The notes under the pieces were generated by a model. The model worked only from the letters and a program-made list of their open reading frames with translations. It had not been told where the DNA came from and searched no databases. The position numbers and the translations under genes were made by a program. Positions 28,238 through 37,670 of a stretch of DNA of 44,547 bases are shown piece after piece (positions within the stretch are counted from its first letter, which is position 1; every line of letters begins with the position of its first letter). The stretch comes from Candidatus Sungbacteria bacterium RIFCSPLOWO2_01_FULL_54_21 (GTDB lineage Bacteria > Patescibacteriota > Minisyncoccia > Sungbacterales > HO2-52-23), in assembly GCA_001820725.1 (NCBI GenBank), contig MHQR01000037.1, positions 1-44,547 on the forward strand, written 5' to 3'.

Positions 28238-28864
28238 ATGGATAAGCAGTCAAGCGTGCAGATAGGCAGGCCATCGAAAAAACAAGCCGAAATCCTCAAA
28301 TTCGTCGGTAAATTTCAAAAAGACAAGGGCTATGCGCCCTCATTGAGAGAGATTGCCGAATATTTTGATATTTCCGTCCCCACGGTCCACCAGCACGTCT
28401 CTTATCTGCGGGGCAAAAATCTTCTTGCGACTGAAAAAGGCAAGAAACGCTCGATCCAGACGTTTAGCGATAGCAAGGGAGATATCGCAGAAGTACCATT
28501 GCTTGGTATTATCTCTGCCGGAGGGCCGATTGAGGCGATCAGTAATCCCGAACCCATTGAAGTGCCGCGCAGTATGCTTTCACTGGGCGGCGAGTATTAT
28601 GCGCTGAAAGTGGAGGGTGTTAGCATGATAGAGGAGGGGATTTCTGACGGAGATATTGTGATTGTCCGACAACAGCAAACTGTTGATGATGGCGAAAAAG
28701 CAGTCGCATATTTACCCGACAAAGACGCGGTAACGCTCAAAAAGATCTATAGAGATAAAAACAAAGTAAAACTTGTTCCCGCAAATAACTTTATGAAGCC
28801 CTTTTATGAAAGAAACGTCCAAGTGCAGGGAAAAGTAGTGGGAGTATTAAGAAAAGAAATATAG
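28238..28864 (+). CDS. LexA-like repressor (S24 self-cleaving)
   Basis: N-term wHTH (YAPSLREIAEYFDISVPTVHQHVSYLRGKNLL), cleavage-like SAGG, Ser GVSMIEEGI, Lys DGEKAVAYL. Confidence 0.85.
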   Translation: MDKQSSVQIGRPSKKQAEILKFVGKFQKDKGYAPSLREIAEYFDISVPTVHQHVSYLRGKNLLATEKGKKRSIQTFSDSKGDIAEVPLLGIISAGGPIEAISNPEPIEVPRSMLSLGGEYYALKVEGVSMIEEGISDGDIVIVRQQQTVDDGEKAVAYLPDKDAVTLKKIYRDKNKVKLVPANNFMKPFYERNVQVQGKVVGVLRKEI

Positions 28865-28892
28865 CATACTTGTAACTAAGGCATCAACGTAT

Positions 28893-29771
28893 ATGGCTCA
28901 AGAGATAAACTCACCATTTCGATACGCGGGGGGTAAATTTTATGCCCGCAAGCTTATTATCGAGCACATTCCGGAACATACCTATTATATAGAACCTTTC
29001 GCGGGGGGCGCTTCGATCTTTTTTGCAAAGGAGAAGGTGGTGGGAAACTGGCTGAACGATATAGATGAGGACCTTATCAATTGCTTGAAAGTTATTCGCG
29101 ATACTCCTGGCAAACTTATCGCTAGGTTAGAGGGGGAAGTCGCGACCAAAGAAAGGCATGCCTACTACAAAAATATCTATAACCCCAAGACAAAGCTAGA
29201 GCGTGCTGTTCGTTGGTTTTATGTAAATCGCACCTCATATTCAGGAATTATGAATATGCAGAATTGTTATTGGGGATATGGAGAAAAATATAGCATGAGG
29301 CCTGAGAATTGGCCGAGAAATATTCTAAGAACCTCGGCAAAGTTACAAAAAGTAAAGTTCACGTCTTTAGATTTTGAAAAGATAGTCAGTGAAGCCCCGG
29401 ACGATTCCTTTCTATTTATTGACCCTCCTTATTTTAATGCTGATCAAAAGAAGTTCTATGCATATTCTTTCAAAAAAGATGACCACTTCCGATTAAGCAA
29501 AATTCTTAGAAAGCACAGCACGCGATTAAAATTCTTATTAACGTATGATGATAACCCGGAAGTACGGGAGCTGTACGAGTGGGCGCATGCAATGCACGAA
29601 AAACAGTGGAACTATACGATAAATCGCACCGATGATCAGAAAAATGGTACAAGTAAAAAAGGTGCCCGGTACAAAGGACATGAATTATTCATCGTGAATT
29701 ACAGCTCAGAAAAACAAAAACCACTCTTTAGCTATCAACTAAATTCTCACGAACTCATCGAACAAGCGTAA
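28893..29771 (+). CDS. D12-class N6-adenine DNA methyltransferase (Dam-like)
   Basis: SPFRYAGGKFYARKLI ... YYIEPFAGGASIFF ... SFLFIDPPYFNAD. Confidence 0.93.
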   Translation: MAQEINSPFRYAGGKFYARKLIIEHIPEHTYYIEPFAGGASIFFAKEKVVGNWLNDIDEDLINCLKVIRDTPGKLIARLEGEVATKERHAYYKNIYNPKTKLERAVRWFYVNRTSYSGIMNMQNCYWGYGEKYSMRPENWPRNILRTSAKLQKVKFTSLDFEKIVSEAPDDSFLFIDPPYFNADQKKFYAYSFKKDDHFRLSKILRKHSTRLKFLLTYDDNPEVRELYEWAHAMHEKQWNYTINRTDDQKNGTSKKGARYKGHELFIVNYSSEKQKPLFSYQLNSHELIEQA

Positions 29772-30545
29772 AACTTCCCTGAGAGGAACCCACCTGTTAG
29801 CTGGCTTCTGCGCGTTCTTTTCAAAAGAGATGATAGGATAGTTTGGGATGAAGTTGCATGCTGTTGTGTCCCTGCATAACTCACGAGTGCAAATTACACC
29901 GCTTACGCCAATTGCAAGATTGCTAGCTTTAACGGCAAACATTGTCTTAAAAGCGAAATCCCTTAAATTCTCTTTTCCGGTAAACCCTAATTTGTCTAGG
30001 AAATCATTTGCCTTTTTTGATGGGCTCCATTCAAAAAGTCCCGTTGTTTTGTCTGTAGTATAAAATGCGTTCCCAATTGACGAGACGACGATATCAAAGT
30101 CACTGGGAATATACTGATCATTATGAATGGCAAGCACCCCTTCACTTATGCCCATTTTTGGTGCCAACTCCTTTACTTTTGCAGGTCCTAGCGTTCGACT
30201 TCTCATGCATTTGACTCTGATCTCACTATGCCCATCCGGAAATAACCTATAGCCGCCTTTTTTAGCAAGTTTGCATTCGATTCTTATAATTTTTCCTGTG
30301 GGTTTGTGCAACACTCGGACGTCAACATCATGAAGTCCCATCTGTGCATTCATCACGGGTTTATCTACTACCCACTCGGCTAGCGGTAGAATTTCCTGCA
30401 AAGCCATCATCACAGAAAATTCAAACGCTTTCCCTCTAATCATGGGGACAACCTTCGGTTCGTATAAGGTTTCTGCCAGATAAAGCAGAGGAATATTATA
30501 TTTTTTACAGTACTCTTCTACGCTGTCTTCCCAACTTTTTGGCAT
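29739..30545 (-). CDS. putative type II restriction endonuclease (PD-(D/E)xK)
   Basis: HDVDVRVLHKPTGKIIRIECKLAKKG = D...ExK; convergent with and overlapping the methylase gene. Confidence 0.65.
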   Translation of the reverse strand: MPKSWEDSVEEYCKKYNIPLLYLAETLYEPKVVPMIRGKAFEFSVMMALQEILPLAEWVVDKPVMNAQMGLHDVDVRVLHKPTGKIIRIECKLAKKGGYRLFPDGHSEIRVKCMRSRTLGPAKVKELAPKMGISEGVLAIHNDQYIPSDFDIVVSSIGNAFYTTDKTTGLFEWSPSKKANDFLDKLGFTGKENLRDFAFKTMFAVKASNLAIGVSGVICTRELCRDTTACNFIPNYPIISFEKNAQKPANRWVPLREVLRLFDEFVRI

Positions 30546-30578
30546 GGATGTTTCATTAAATCTTAAAAGCTCTAGAAC

Positions 30579-30665
30579 GGAGGCGACAGGATTCGAACCT
30601 GTGTGGGACTTTTAGATCCCGACGGTTTAGCAAACCGTTGCCTTAAGCCGCTCGGCCACGCCTCC
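30579..30665 (-). tRNA. tRNA-Ser (GCT)
   Basis: GGAGGCGTGGCCGAGCGGCTTAAGGCAACGGTTTGCTAAACCGTC...GGTTCGAATCCTGTCGCCTCC with long variable arm. Confidence 0.95.
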
Positions 30666-30741
30666 GCAGTGGAATCACCTTACCACGAATTATCCACACT
30701 TTTCAATGAATGCGGGGTTACGGATATGGTATACTTTGGGC

Positions 30742-31974
30742 ATGGTGGTGTTTGTCTATTCTGCGGCTGATCAGACGGGGAAGGCGAGCAAGGGAGAGCG
30801 GGAGGCGGCTGATGCAAAGGCATTGGCAGTGGCCTTGCGTGGCGAGGGACTTTTGGTGCTGGATGCGGCGGAGAAAAAAGGAATAAAGGCGATGATCAAT
30901 TTTGACGTGGGGGAGATGATGGCCCGCGTACGCCCGGTCTCGCTGGTGGAGAAGATGTTTTTCGCGCGGAATTTGGGCGTGATGGTGGGCGCGGGTTTGC
31001 CGCTGACGCGGGCACTTGACGCACTGAGACAGGAGGCGAATAACCCAAAATTCAAGCGGGTGATCGCGGATATCAATGCGGCGGTGGTCAAGGGTAGATC
31101 ATTTGCCGAGGGTCTGCGCTTACATGAGAAAGTATTCGGCGATCTTGTTATAAACATGGTGGAAGTGGGGGAAACCACGGGTAAATTGACGCTGGTGCTC
31201 AAACTCCTCGCCAATCAGATGAAGCGCGACCACACGCTGAAAAAGCGCGTGCGCGGAGCCATGATGTATCCGGCGATTATTATGATTGCGCTCACCGGCG
31301 TGGGTACGCTGATGATGTATTATGTGGTGCCGACGATTGCGGCGACCATCAAGGAACTCGGCGTGCCATTGCCGCTCACTACCCGCATCATCATGGGCAT
31401 CAGTGATCTGCTGGTACACTATGGGCTGTATGTGGCGATCGGCGTGACGGGCCTGGTGTGGCTTGCGTGGCGTCTGCTGAAAACGGAAAAAGGGCGACGA
31501 CTCTTTGATACCGCGATTCTGCGCGTGCCGATCTTCGGGCCCCTGGTGCGCAAATTCAATACCGCGCGGTTCTGCCGGACGCTCTCATATCTGTCTACGT
31601 CGGGCGTGCCGATCATGAAGTCCTTGGACATCACGGGCGGCGTGCTCGGCAATGCTCTGTTCCGCGATCTGGTGCGCGGGTCTGCGGCAGACATCCAAAA
31701 AGGCAAGCCGCTTGCGACGGCTCTCGGCGGCAATCCGCGCATTTTCCAGCCGCTCGTGATTCAGATGATCGCGGTGGGGGAGGAGACGGGCAAAATAGCG
31801 GAGATGCTCCTGCGTCTGGCGCTCTTTTTTGAAGAAGAAGTAAACGGGGTGACGAAAAATCTTTCCACAATCGTAGAGCCGATTCTCATGATTGTCATCG
31901 GTATTGCCGTGGGTTTTTTCGCGGTGTCCATGCTCCAGCCGATTTACGGGAGCTTGGGAAGTATCGGTATATGA
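30742..31974 (+). CDS. second PilC/GspF-like platform protein
   Basis: FFARNLGVMVGAGLPLTRALDAL ... VGEETGKIAEMLLRLALFFEEEVNGVTKNLSTIVEP. Confidence 0.93.
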   Translation: MVVFVYSAADQTGKASKGEREAADAKALAVALRGEGLLVLDAAEKKGIKAMINFDVGEMMARVRPVSLVEKMFFARNLGVMVGAGLPLTRALDALRQEANNPKFKRVIADINAAVVKGRSFAEGLRLHEKVFGDLVINMVEVGETTGKLTLVLKLLANQMKRDHTLKKRVRGAMMYPAIIMIALTGVGTLMMYYVVPTIAATIKELGVPLPLTTRIIMGISDLLVHYGLYVAIGVTGLVWLAWRLLKTEKGRRLFDTAILRVPIFGPLVRKFNTARFCRTLSYLSTSGVPIMKSLDITGGVLGNALFRDLVRGSAADIQKGKPLATALGGNPRIFQPLVIQMIAVGEETGKIAEMLLRLALFFEEEVNGVTKNLSTIVEPILMIVIGIAVGFFAVSMLQPIYGSLGSIGI

Positions 31975-32837
31975 CCAAAAATTTTCGCAAGGGATTTACC
32001 GCGCTGGAGATCATCATCGCCCTGGGGATTATATCCTTGTTGGGCGCTTTATCGCTTGTATCTTTTCTGAACAGCCGGCGGGTGGGGGAGTTGGTAACTG
32101 CGGGCAATGAGATGTTGGCAGTCCTGCGGCTCGCGCATGAAAAAGCCGTGGCAGGGCAGGGGGGAGACCCGTGGGGCGTCCGGCTTGCGGGCAATGCGTA
32201 TTATTTGTTTCAAGGCGTGAGCTACGGCTCTGCCGTGAGTTCGGTAACGTATATCGTACCGTCGAGTATTGAAATCGCGAATATAGCGCTTGCCGGAGGC
32301 GGCCAGGAAATACTCTTTCGTTCGGTTGACGGCATCACTGATCAGCAGGGGACCTTTACCGTGCGCGTGCGCGGCTCCACCGCGCAGGTATTCAATGTGA
32401 CCATTGACCGCTCGGGCCGCGCATATCAGACAGGCACGGCGCCACCGGCTACGGGCGCGCGATCACTGGACACGCGGCATCGCGCCTTTGTCTTTAACTG
32501 GGGCATTGATGACGCGACTGATGTGCGTTTTAGTTTCAGCAATCCCACGGATGTGCATACGGTTGTTATGACGCCTGCGGCTCTCCGCGCATCATACGAT
32601 TCAGGCGAACGGTCGTTTGTCGTAGGGAGCGCCGAGCAAGTCATGCGCGTGCACGCCTTGTCAGTAGCGGCTGGCGCGACGACGCTTTCAATTGATCGCG
32701 ACTGCAGAAAGAACAACAAAAAGGTGGTCATTGCCATTCGCGACAGCGACGGCAGTTTCAAGGATATCGCTATCTACGAGGCCGATTGCCGTACGGTCAC
32801 CGTCGGCGCGTACGGAGGAATAATGACAGAACCATGA
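31971..32837 (+). CDS. pseudopilin (GspH-like)
   Basis: KG|FTALEIIIALGIISLLGALSLVSFLNSRR. Confidence 0.8.
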   Translation: MTKNFRKGFTALEIIIALGIISLLGALSLVSFLNSRRVGELVTAGNEMLAVLRLAHEKAVAGQGGDPWGVRLAGNAYYLFQGVSYGSAVSSVTYIVPSSIEIANIALAGGGQEILFRSVDGITDQQGTFTVRVRGSTAQVFNVTIDRSGRAYQTGTAPPATGARSLDTRHRAFVFNWGIDDATDVRFSFSNPTDVHTVVMTPAALRASYDSGERSFVVGSAEQVMRVHALSVAAGATTLSIDRDCRKNNKKVVIAIRDSDGSFKDIAIYEADCRTVTVGAYGGIMTEP

Positions 32838-33838
32838 TCACCGAACATTCCACCAAAGGATTTGGATTGATTGAAATAGTTATCGTAACCGCCCTGGTGT
32901 CGGGATTGCTGTTTGTGTTTTCCCAGGCGGGCGCTTTCGCGCTCAAGCTTCTGCGGCATGAAAAAGAAACACTGGAGATGACCCTGCTCGCAGAAGAGGG
33001 GACAGAGGCCGTGCGGTCGCTCCGTGACGAATCATGGACGGACAACATAGATGCGCATGATGAGGGCGCCGATCACTACCTCACCCTGGAAAACGGGAAA
33101 TGGGAAATCAGCCACACGCCGGCTCCGTCCGTTGGGCAGTACGAGCGTTTTGTCGTTATAGAGTCGGTATTTCGCGATGCGCATGACAAAATCGCTTCGA
33201 GCGGCGCCGCCGACCCAGGCACCAGAAAAATGACCGTACGGGTGACCAAAGGAAGCAGGACGGTGTCGCTCGTCGGATATCTCACCGATTTCCAGCAATA
33301 TATCCCGCGCCCTGCGGAAGCGATCGCGGTATCCTACGAAGGAGCGACAAACGACGCGGATCTCATCGCTTTTCCGTCCAACAATACCGGCGGCGGCGAC
33401 CCGTCGCAGTCGTTCACCACGCCCGCGTCCGCCATCCGCGTAACAAAAGTGTCCCTGCTCCTGCGCCGCGCAACTGCCGCTCCCTCTAACATATATGCGG
33501 AACTGCGCACGGCGCCGGACGATACTCCCGCGATCAGCGCGTCAGCCGCCGTGGGCAGCGCGTCCATCCCGCAGGGGACTGCGGCGTGGGTGGATTTTGT
33601 CTTCCCTGTACCCATTTCTCTGTCTGTGGCGACCTCATACACGATTCGCCTGCGCAGTATTCCTGATTCCGCCGTGGCGTTTTCCGGCTCTGCTGGCGCC
33701 TTACGCTGGTGGTATCTGCAATCAGGAGCGCAGGGTCCGTACGCGGGCGGCATTGCGCGCCGCTTCATCGGGTCGAGCGGCCAGGGCTTGGCGTTGGATC
33801 AATATGATTTCGGCTTCAGGGTCTATGCACTGCAATAA
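32834..33838 (+). CDS. PilV-like minor pilin with C-terminal choice-of-anchor-R-like domain
   Basis: KG|FGLIEIVIVTALVSGLLFVFSQAG; DPSQSFTTPASAIRVTKVSLLLRRATAAPSNIYAELRT...AAWVDFVFPVPISLSVATSYTIRL. Confidence 0.7.
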   Translation: MITEHSTKGFGLIEIVIVTALVSGLLFVFSQAGAFALKLLRHEKETLEMTLLAEEGTEAVRSLRDESWTDNIDAHDEGADHYLTLENGKWEISHTPAPSVGQYERFVVIESVFRDAHDKIASSGAADPGTRKMTVRVTKGSRTVSLVGYLTDFQQYIPRPAEAIAVSYEGATNDADLIAFPSNNTGGGDPSQSFTTPASAIRVTKVSLLLRRATAAPSNIYAELRTAPDDTPAISASAAVGSASIPQGTAAWVDFVFPVPISLSVATSYTIRLRSIPDSAVAFSGSAGALRWWYLQSGAQGPYAGGIARRFIGSSGQGLALDQYDFGFRVYALQ

Positions 33839-34358
33839 TAAAAAATCTCATCACGGATTTTCTCTGCTTGAGGCCGTCGTGTATGTGGCCCTGCTCGGTG
33901 TCGTGATCGTGTTTATCGCCAATTCCCTGATTTTCCTGGTTCAGACCTATGCGCGGGCGCGGGCGGAGCGCGAAGTGCTTGCAAATGCGCGCTCCATCGT
34001 AGATCACCTGGCGACCAAAAGCTCGTCCTCACAGGAGACGTATAGCTTCACGTCGAAATTTGACACGGACGCCGGACAACTTTCTCTCGTCTCTGTAGTC
34101 GCCCCTACGACGGGGCATACAACGGCGTATGCGGACCTTTGGGTAGATAATGGCGTCGTGTACATGCGTGAAGAAGGAGGAGCAGAGACCGCGCTGTCCG
34201 CCGCAACGGTGCGTGTGACGATCTTACGCTTTGAACGCATCATCCAAGCGCTCGGCCGCGAAGCCGTGCGCATGACCATCCGCGTAGACGCGGCAAGTCC
34301 TACATTCCCCGCATCCGCCATACTTACCACCACCACGGCCCTGCGCGGAAATTATTAG
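33825..34358 (+). CDS. PilW-like minor pilin
   Basis: HHG|FSLLEAVVYVALLGVVIVFIANSLIFLVQTY. Confidence 0.75.
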   Translation: MHCNNKKSHHGFSLLEAVVYVALLGVVIVFIANSLIFLVQTYARARAEREVLANARSIVDHLATKSSSSQETYSFTSKFDTDAGQLSLVSVVAPTTGHTTAYADLWVDNGVVYMREEGGAETALSAATVRVTILRFERIIQALGREAVRMTIRVDAASPTFPASAILTTTTALRGNY

Positions 34359-34406
34359 AGTAATAATGTCTGTTCTCTTTGCCAAGAATGTGATATGCTT
34401 TGACGC

Positions 34407-34835
34407 ATGGAGATGTTTTCTTTCAGCGAAAAAGAAAAAGAAATATTACACAGCGCCGGCATTGAGGCGCTCGTGCTTTTTGGCTCGCGTGCGCGAGGCA
34501 CCGAGGGATCCGCTTCCGATTTTGACGTGGGGGTTTTATTTGGTGCGGGACACGTTCTCGTGCCATCGGATACCCGCACCCGCGTATACAATACGCTTTA
34601 CGATCTGCTGTCTCTGCATGCCGGGCGCGCAAGACCGATGGCGGACATTGATATCGTATTTCTGGGGAGCGCCCCCATGGAACTGCAATCGCATGTTGCC
34701 ACGCACGGCGTCTCAATATATGAGGAGCATCCGCTCGCGTTCGCGCGGTTCCGGGAGCGCGTCATGGATGTCTATGCGGATTTCGCTCCTTTGCGGCGTA
34801 TCTTTCACGAGGCCATTTTGGCGCGCATCCCATGA
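34407..34835 (+). CDS. MNT-type nucleotidyltransferase (second copy)
   Basis: GSx10DxD: GSRARGTEGSASDFD; TATGCT 7 nt before ATG. Confidence 0.85.
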   Translation: MEMFSFSEKEKEILHSAGIEALVLFGSRARGTEGSASDFDVGVLFGAGHVLVPSDTRTRVYNTLYDLLSLHAGRARPMADIDIVFLGSAPMELQSHVATHGVSIYEEHPLAFARFRERVMDVYADFAPLRRIFHEAILARIP

Positions 34836-35296
34836 CCGCGCATACTCTTGAAAAAGACGTGGTTGTCAAGCGCATCAACGGCATTCAGAAAGAATGCGCG
34901 GCGCTTGTGCGTTTGGGGACGACGCCGTTTGATGTATTCAACGACGAAGACGGCACAGCATTCCAGCTTGCCCAGTATCATCTGCATCGCGCTTTGGAAG
35001 GCGTATTCCATATCAGCGCGCACATCCTGTCGCGTATACCCGGAGGGCAGGCCACGCAATATCGCGAAATGGCGCGGAAAATGGGCGAATACGGCATCGT
35101 TGATAAAGCGTTTGCCGGCACGAAGCTCGTGGACATGGCGCGATACCGCAATCGCCTCGTCCATTTCTATGCCGAGATCACGCCGCCGGAACTCTATGGC
35201 ATTTTACAAGATGATCTTGGCGACTTTGAAACTTTTCTACACGCCGTGAAGCGGGTACTAGAGCATCCGGAGCAATTCGGTCTGGCAGTCGAATAA
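34832..35296 (+). CDS. HEPN-domain (HepT-like) toxin (second copy)
   Basis: Rx4HxY RNRLVHFY; shares ALEGVF, AHILSR and KRVLEHPE blocks with 6286-6750. Confidence 0.85.
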   Translation: MTAHTLEKDVVVKRINGIQKECAALVRLGTTPFDVFNDEDGTAFQLAQYHLHRALEGVFHISAHILSRIPGGQATQYREMARKMGEYGIVDKAFAGTKLVDMARYRNRLVHFYAEITPPELYGILQDDLGDFETFLHAVKRVLEHPEQFGLAVE

Positions 35297-35440
35297 TCTG
35301 CATTTACAAAGCGAAAACAATACGGGAGCACCGGAAGCGCGACAGCAAGCTTCTGCGCCGCATAGCTGTTATTGGAAAGAAAATTCTTGGGTGTGGAAAG
35401 GCGAGGTCTTTTTTGACGCCGATGTGCTATAATACTCGCA

Positions 35441-36535
35441 ATGATACGCGAACGGATCGTACAATGGGCTGATCACTTTATCCGCCTGCCGGTGGTGGGG
35501 CTGGATATTTCCGATCGTAGCATAAAATACGTGAAATTCTCTGCAGGCCGGAGCGGGCAAATAGAATCGTTCGGCGAAAAAGAAATTGACGAAGGCGTCA
35601 TCGTGGAAGGCCGCATTGAACGTCCAGCCGATTTTGTCTCTGTCCTTCGCGCCCTCTCCTCGCTCTTGGGACGGTGGTGGTCGCCTATGGGCGTCGTCGC
35701 ATCTCTGCCGGAGGAAAAAAGTTTTTTGCGCCTTGTGCAATTGCCCGATGTAAAGCCCGCCGAGGTGGCGGGTGCTCTGCGGTGGCAGATCGAAGGCCAG
35801 ATTCCTTTGCCTGCCGAAGACCTTGCCTATGATTACGAGATCATCGAGTCCCTTGTCAGTCGTCCCGAGCACTTGGATGTCGTGATCACTGCATACCCAA
35901 AGACAATCGTAGATGCGTACATCAGCGCGCTCAAGGAAGGAGGATTTCAGCCCGTGGCGCTTGAGCTGGAATCCCAGGCAATCGCGCGCGCGGTGCTCGG
36001 CGGCGAGCGCGCGCCCGACGCGACTGCAGTCGTAGATATGGGGCGCAACCGCACGACTATTGCCATGTGCGCGGCGGGCTCGGTGATTTTTACCGCGACC
36101 GTGCCTGTCGGTGGACGTATGTTGGAGCAAGAGATCGCAAAAGCTCTCGGCGTGGATATGGCGGCGGCGGATCGCCTGAAAAAAGAGCACGGGCTGATTC
36201 CTGGCGCTTATGAGGGAAAAATCTTCAGAGCAATCCTGCCTACGATGGAGATGATTACCGGCGAGCTTGGCCGCACTATAGCGTATTATGAAGATCACAT
36301 TTCCCATATTCATGGCGGCACGCCGGAAGTCAGGCGGGTGCTGATGTGCGGAGGAGATGCCAACCTGTTCGGCTTGGATACATACCTTTCCTCGCGCGTG
36401 CGCGTTCCGGTTTCAATTGCCGATCCTTTTTACGGCATTGCCGCCGAGTCGCCGTATCCCATACCCGAAATTCCGCGCCGCGAGGCGGTTGCCTTTGCCG
36501 CGGCTATTGGTCTCGCGCGCCGCATAACCGCATAA
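35441..36535 (+). CDS. second PilM-like protein
   Basis: VVGLDISDRSIKYVKFS..., TAVVDMGRNRTTIAMCAAGSVIFTATVPVGGRMLEQEIAK, VLMCGGDANLFGL. Confidence 0.85.
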   Translation: MIRERIVQWADHFIRLPVVGLDISDRSIKYVKFSAGRSGQIESFGEKEIDEGVIVEGRIERPADFVSVLRALSSLLGRWWSPMGVVASLPEEKSFLRLVQLPDVKPAEVAGALRWQIEGQIPLPAEDLAYDYEIIESLVSRPEHLDVVITAYPKTIVDAYISALKEGGFQPVALELESQAIARAVLGGERAPDATAVVDMGRNRTTIAMCAAGSVIFTATVPVGGRMLEQEIAKALGVDMAAADRLKKEHGLIPGAYEGKIFRAILPTMEMITGELGRTIAYYEDHISHIHGGTPEVRRVLMCGGDANLFGLDTYLSSRVRVPVSIADPFYGIAAESPYPIPEIPRREAVAFAAAIGLARRITA

Positions 36536-36548
36536 TGTTCCCCACACG

Positions 36549-37094
36549 ATGTTTGCCGTAAACCTGCTACCCGCATACGAGAAAAAAATTATCCGCATGG
36601 AAGAAATGCGCCGCGCGGTCGTGCTTTTTGGAGGATGCGCGCTTGTCATTTTCTGTGCCGGATATCTTATGCTGACGCCATCGCTCCTGCTCACGCGCCT
36701 TGCGACCGCCGAGCTTGCGCGCTCGCGTGCGCTCGAAGAAGAGAGCGCGCGGCACGGCATGACTGACGAGGTGAGCGGGCGTATGCGCACGACTCACGAT
36801 GTCCTGCAGGAATTGCACGCGTATACGGCAGAGCCACCGCGCGCCTCCGTACTTCTCGAGCGCTTCATAGCGCCGGGCCAAGGGATTGCCATTCTCTCGT
36901 TTTCCATAAAAAATGAAGGGCAGGCGGCCATGACCGGGCACGCGGCGACGCGAGCTGATCTTTTGCGTTTTGAAGAGAGATTGCGCGCATCCAACCGATT
37001 TTATGAAATCACGTTTCCGCTTTCCAACATCACGCGCGAGCGCGATATTCAGTTTTCGGTTCAAGGAAAGATAAAACCCGAATACGGCCTATGA
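36549..37094 (+). CDS. PilN-like protein (set B)
   Basis: FAVNLLPAYEKKI start, TM, coiled coil; follows pilM-like gene. Confidence 0.7.
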   Translation: MFAVNLLPAYEKKIIRMEEMRRAVVLFGGCALVIFCAGYLMLTPSLLLTRLATAELARSRALEEESARHGMTDEVSGRMRTTHDVLQELHAYTAEPPRASVLLERFIAPGQGIAILSFSIKNEGQAAMTGHAATRADLLRFEERLRASNRFYEITFPLSNITRERDIQFSVQGKIKPEYGL

Positions 37095-37663
37095 CCTTCA
37101 CGACCTTGCGCATACCGGCACGGTATACATTTGTCGCGGTTTCCGTCGTCGCTCTTGCCGCGGTCGGGATTGCCGCATGGGGCTTTGCGCAGGCCATTGC
37201 CATCGTATGGCAAGGCCATGCCGCGCAAGCCGAGATCAGGCAGAACATCGGTGTGCGTGCCGAGGAACGCCAAAGCGCCCGGGCATCCGAAGTACTGCTC
37301 CGCAACCGGCAGGAGGACATCCGCCGCATCGGCGCATTTTTTGTGCCGCGCCATGGCCCCATCGCCTTTATCGAGGCGGTTGAATATGTCGCCAGTCGGA
37401 CGGGCAACACGATCTCTCTGGATATAGACGAAAACGTCGGCGGCGAGCGCGCACTCCGTTTCCGCCTCACGGTAGAAGGCGGGGCAAACGGCCTGGTGGA
37501 TTTTATGCGCGCGGTGGAGCTTCTGCCGTACAAGATTGATATACAAGATATGGTATTTCAAGATACATCGCCTGCGGGCGGCGCATTGCCGGGTAAGACG
37601 CCGTCGGTGCGGCGGGAAGCACCTGCGCGGCTTCTCTTATCCCTCGATGTCAGCGCTCGCTAA
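37091..37663 (+). CDS. PilO-like protein (set B)
   Basis: TM + coiled coil + LTVEGGANGLVDFMRAVELLPYKIDIQDMVF; overlaps previous gene by 4 nt. Confidence 0.65.
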   Translation: MTFTTLRIPARYTFVAVSVVALAAVGIAAWGFAQAIAIVWQGHAAQAEIRQNIGVRAEERQSARASEVLLRNRQEDIRRIGAFFVPRHGPIAFIEAVEYVASRTGNTISLDIDENVGGERALRFRLTVEGGANGLVDFMRAVELLPYKIDIQDMVFQDTSPAGGALPGKTPSVRREAPARLLLSLDVSAR

Positions 37664-37670
37664 TATCCCT

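Noticed and set aside
35369-36313. 314-aa antisense ORF in pilM2
   Set aside because: Opposite a well-supported PilM-like CDS; no recognisable domain.
36542-36550. CCCCACACG near pilN2 start as a solo TIR
   Set aside because: No inverted partner GTGTGGGG and no flanking duplication nearby.
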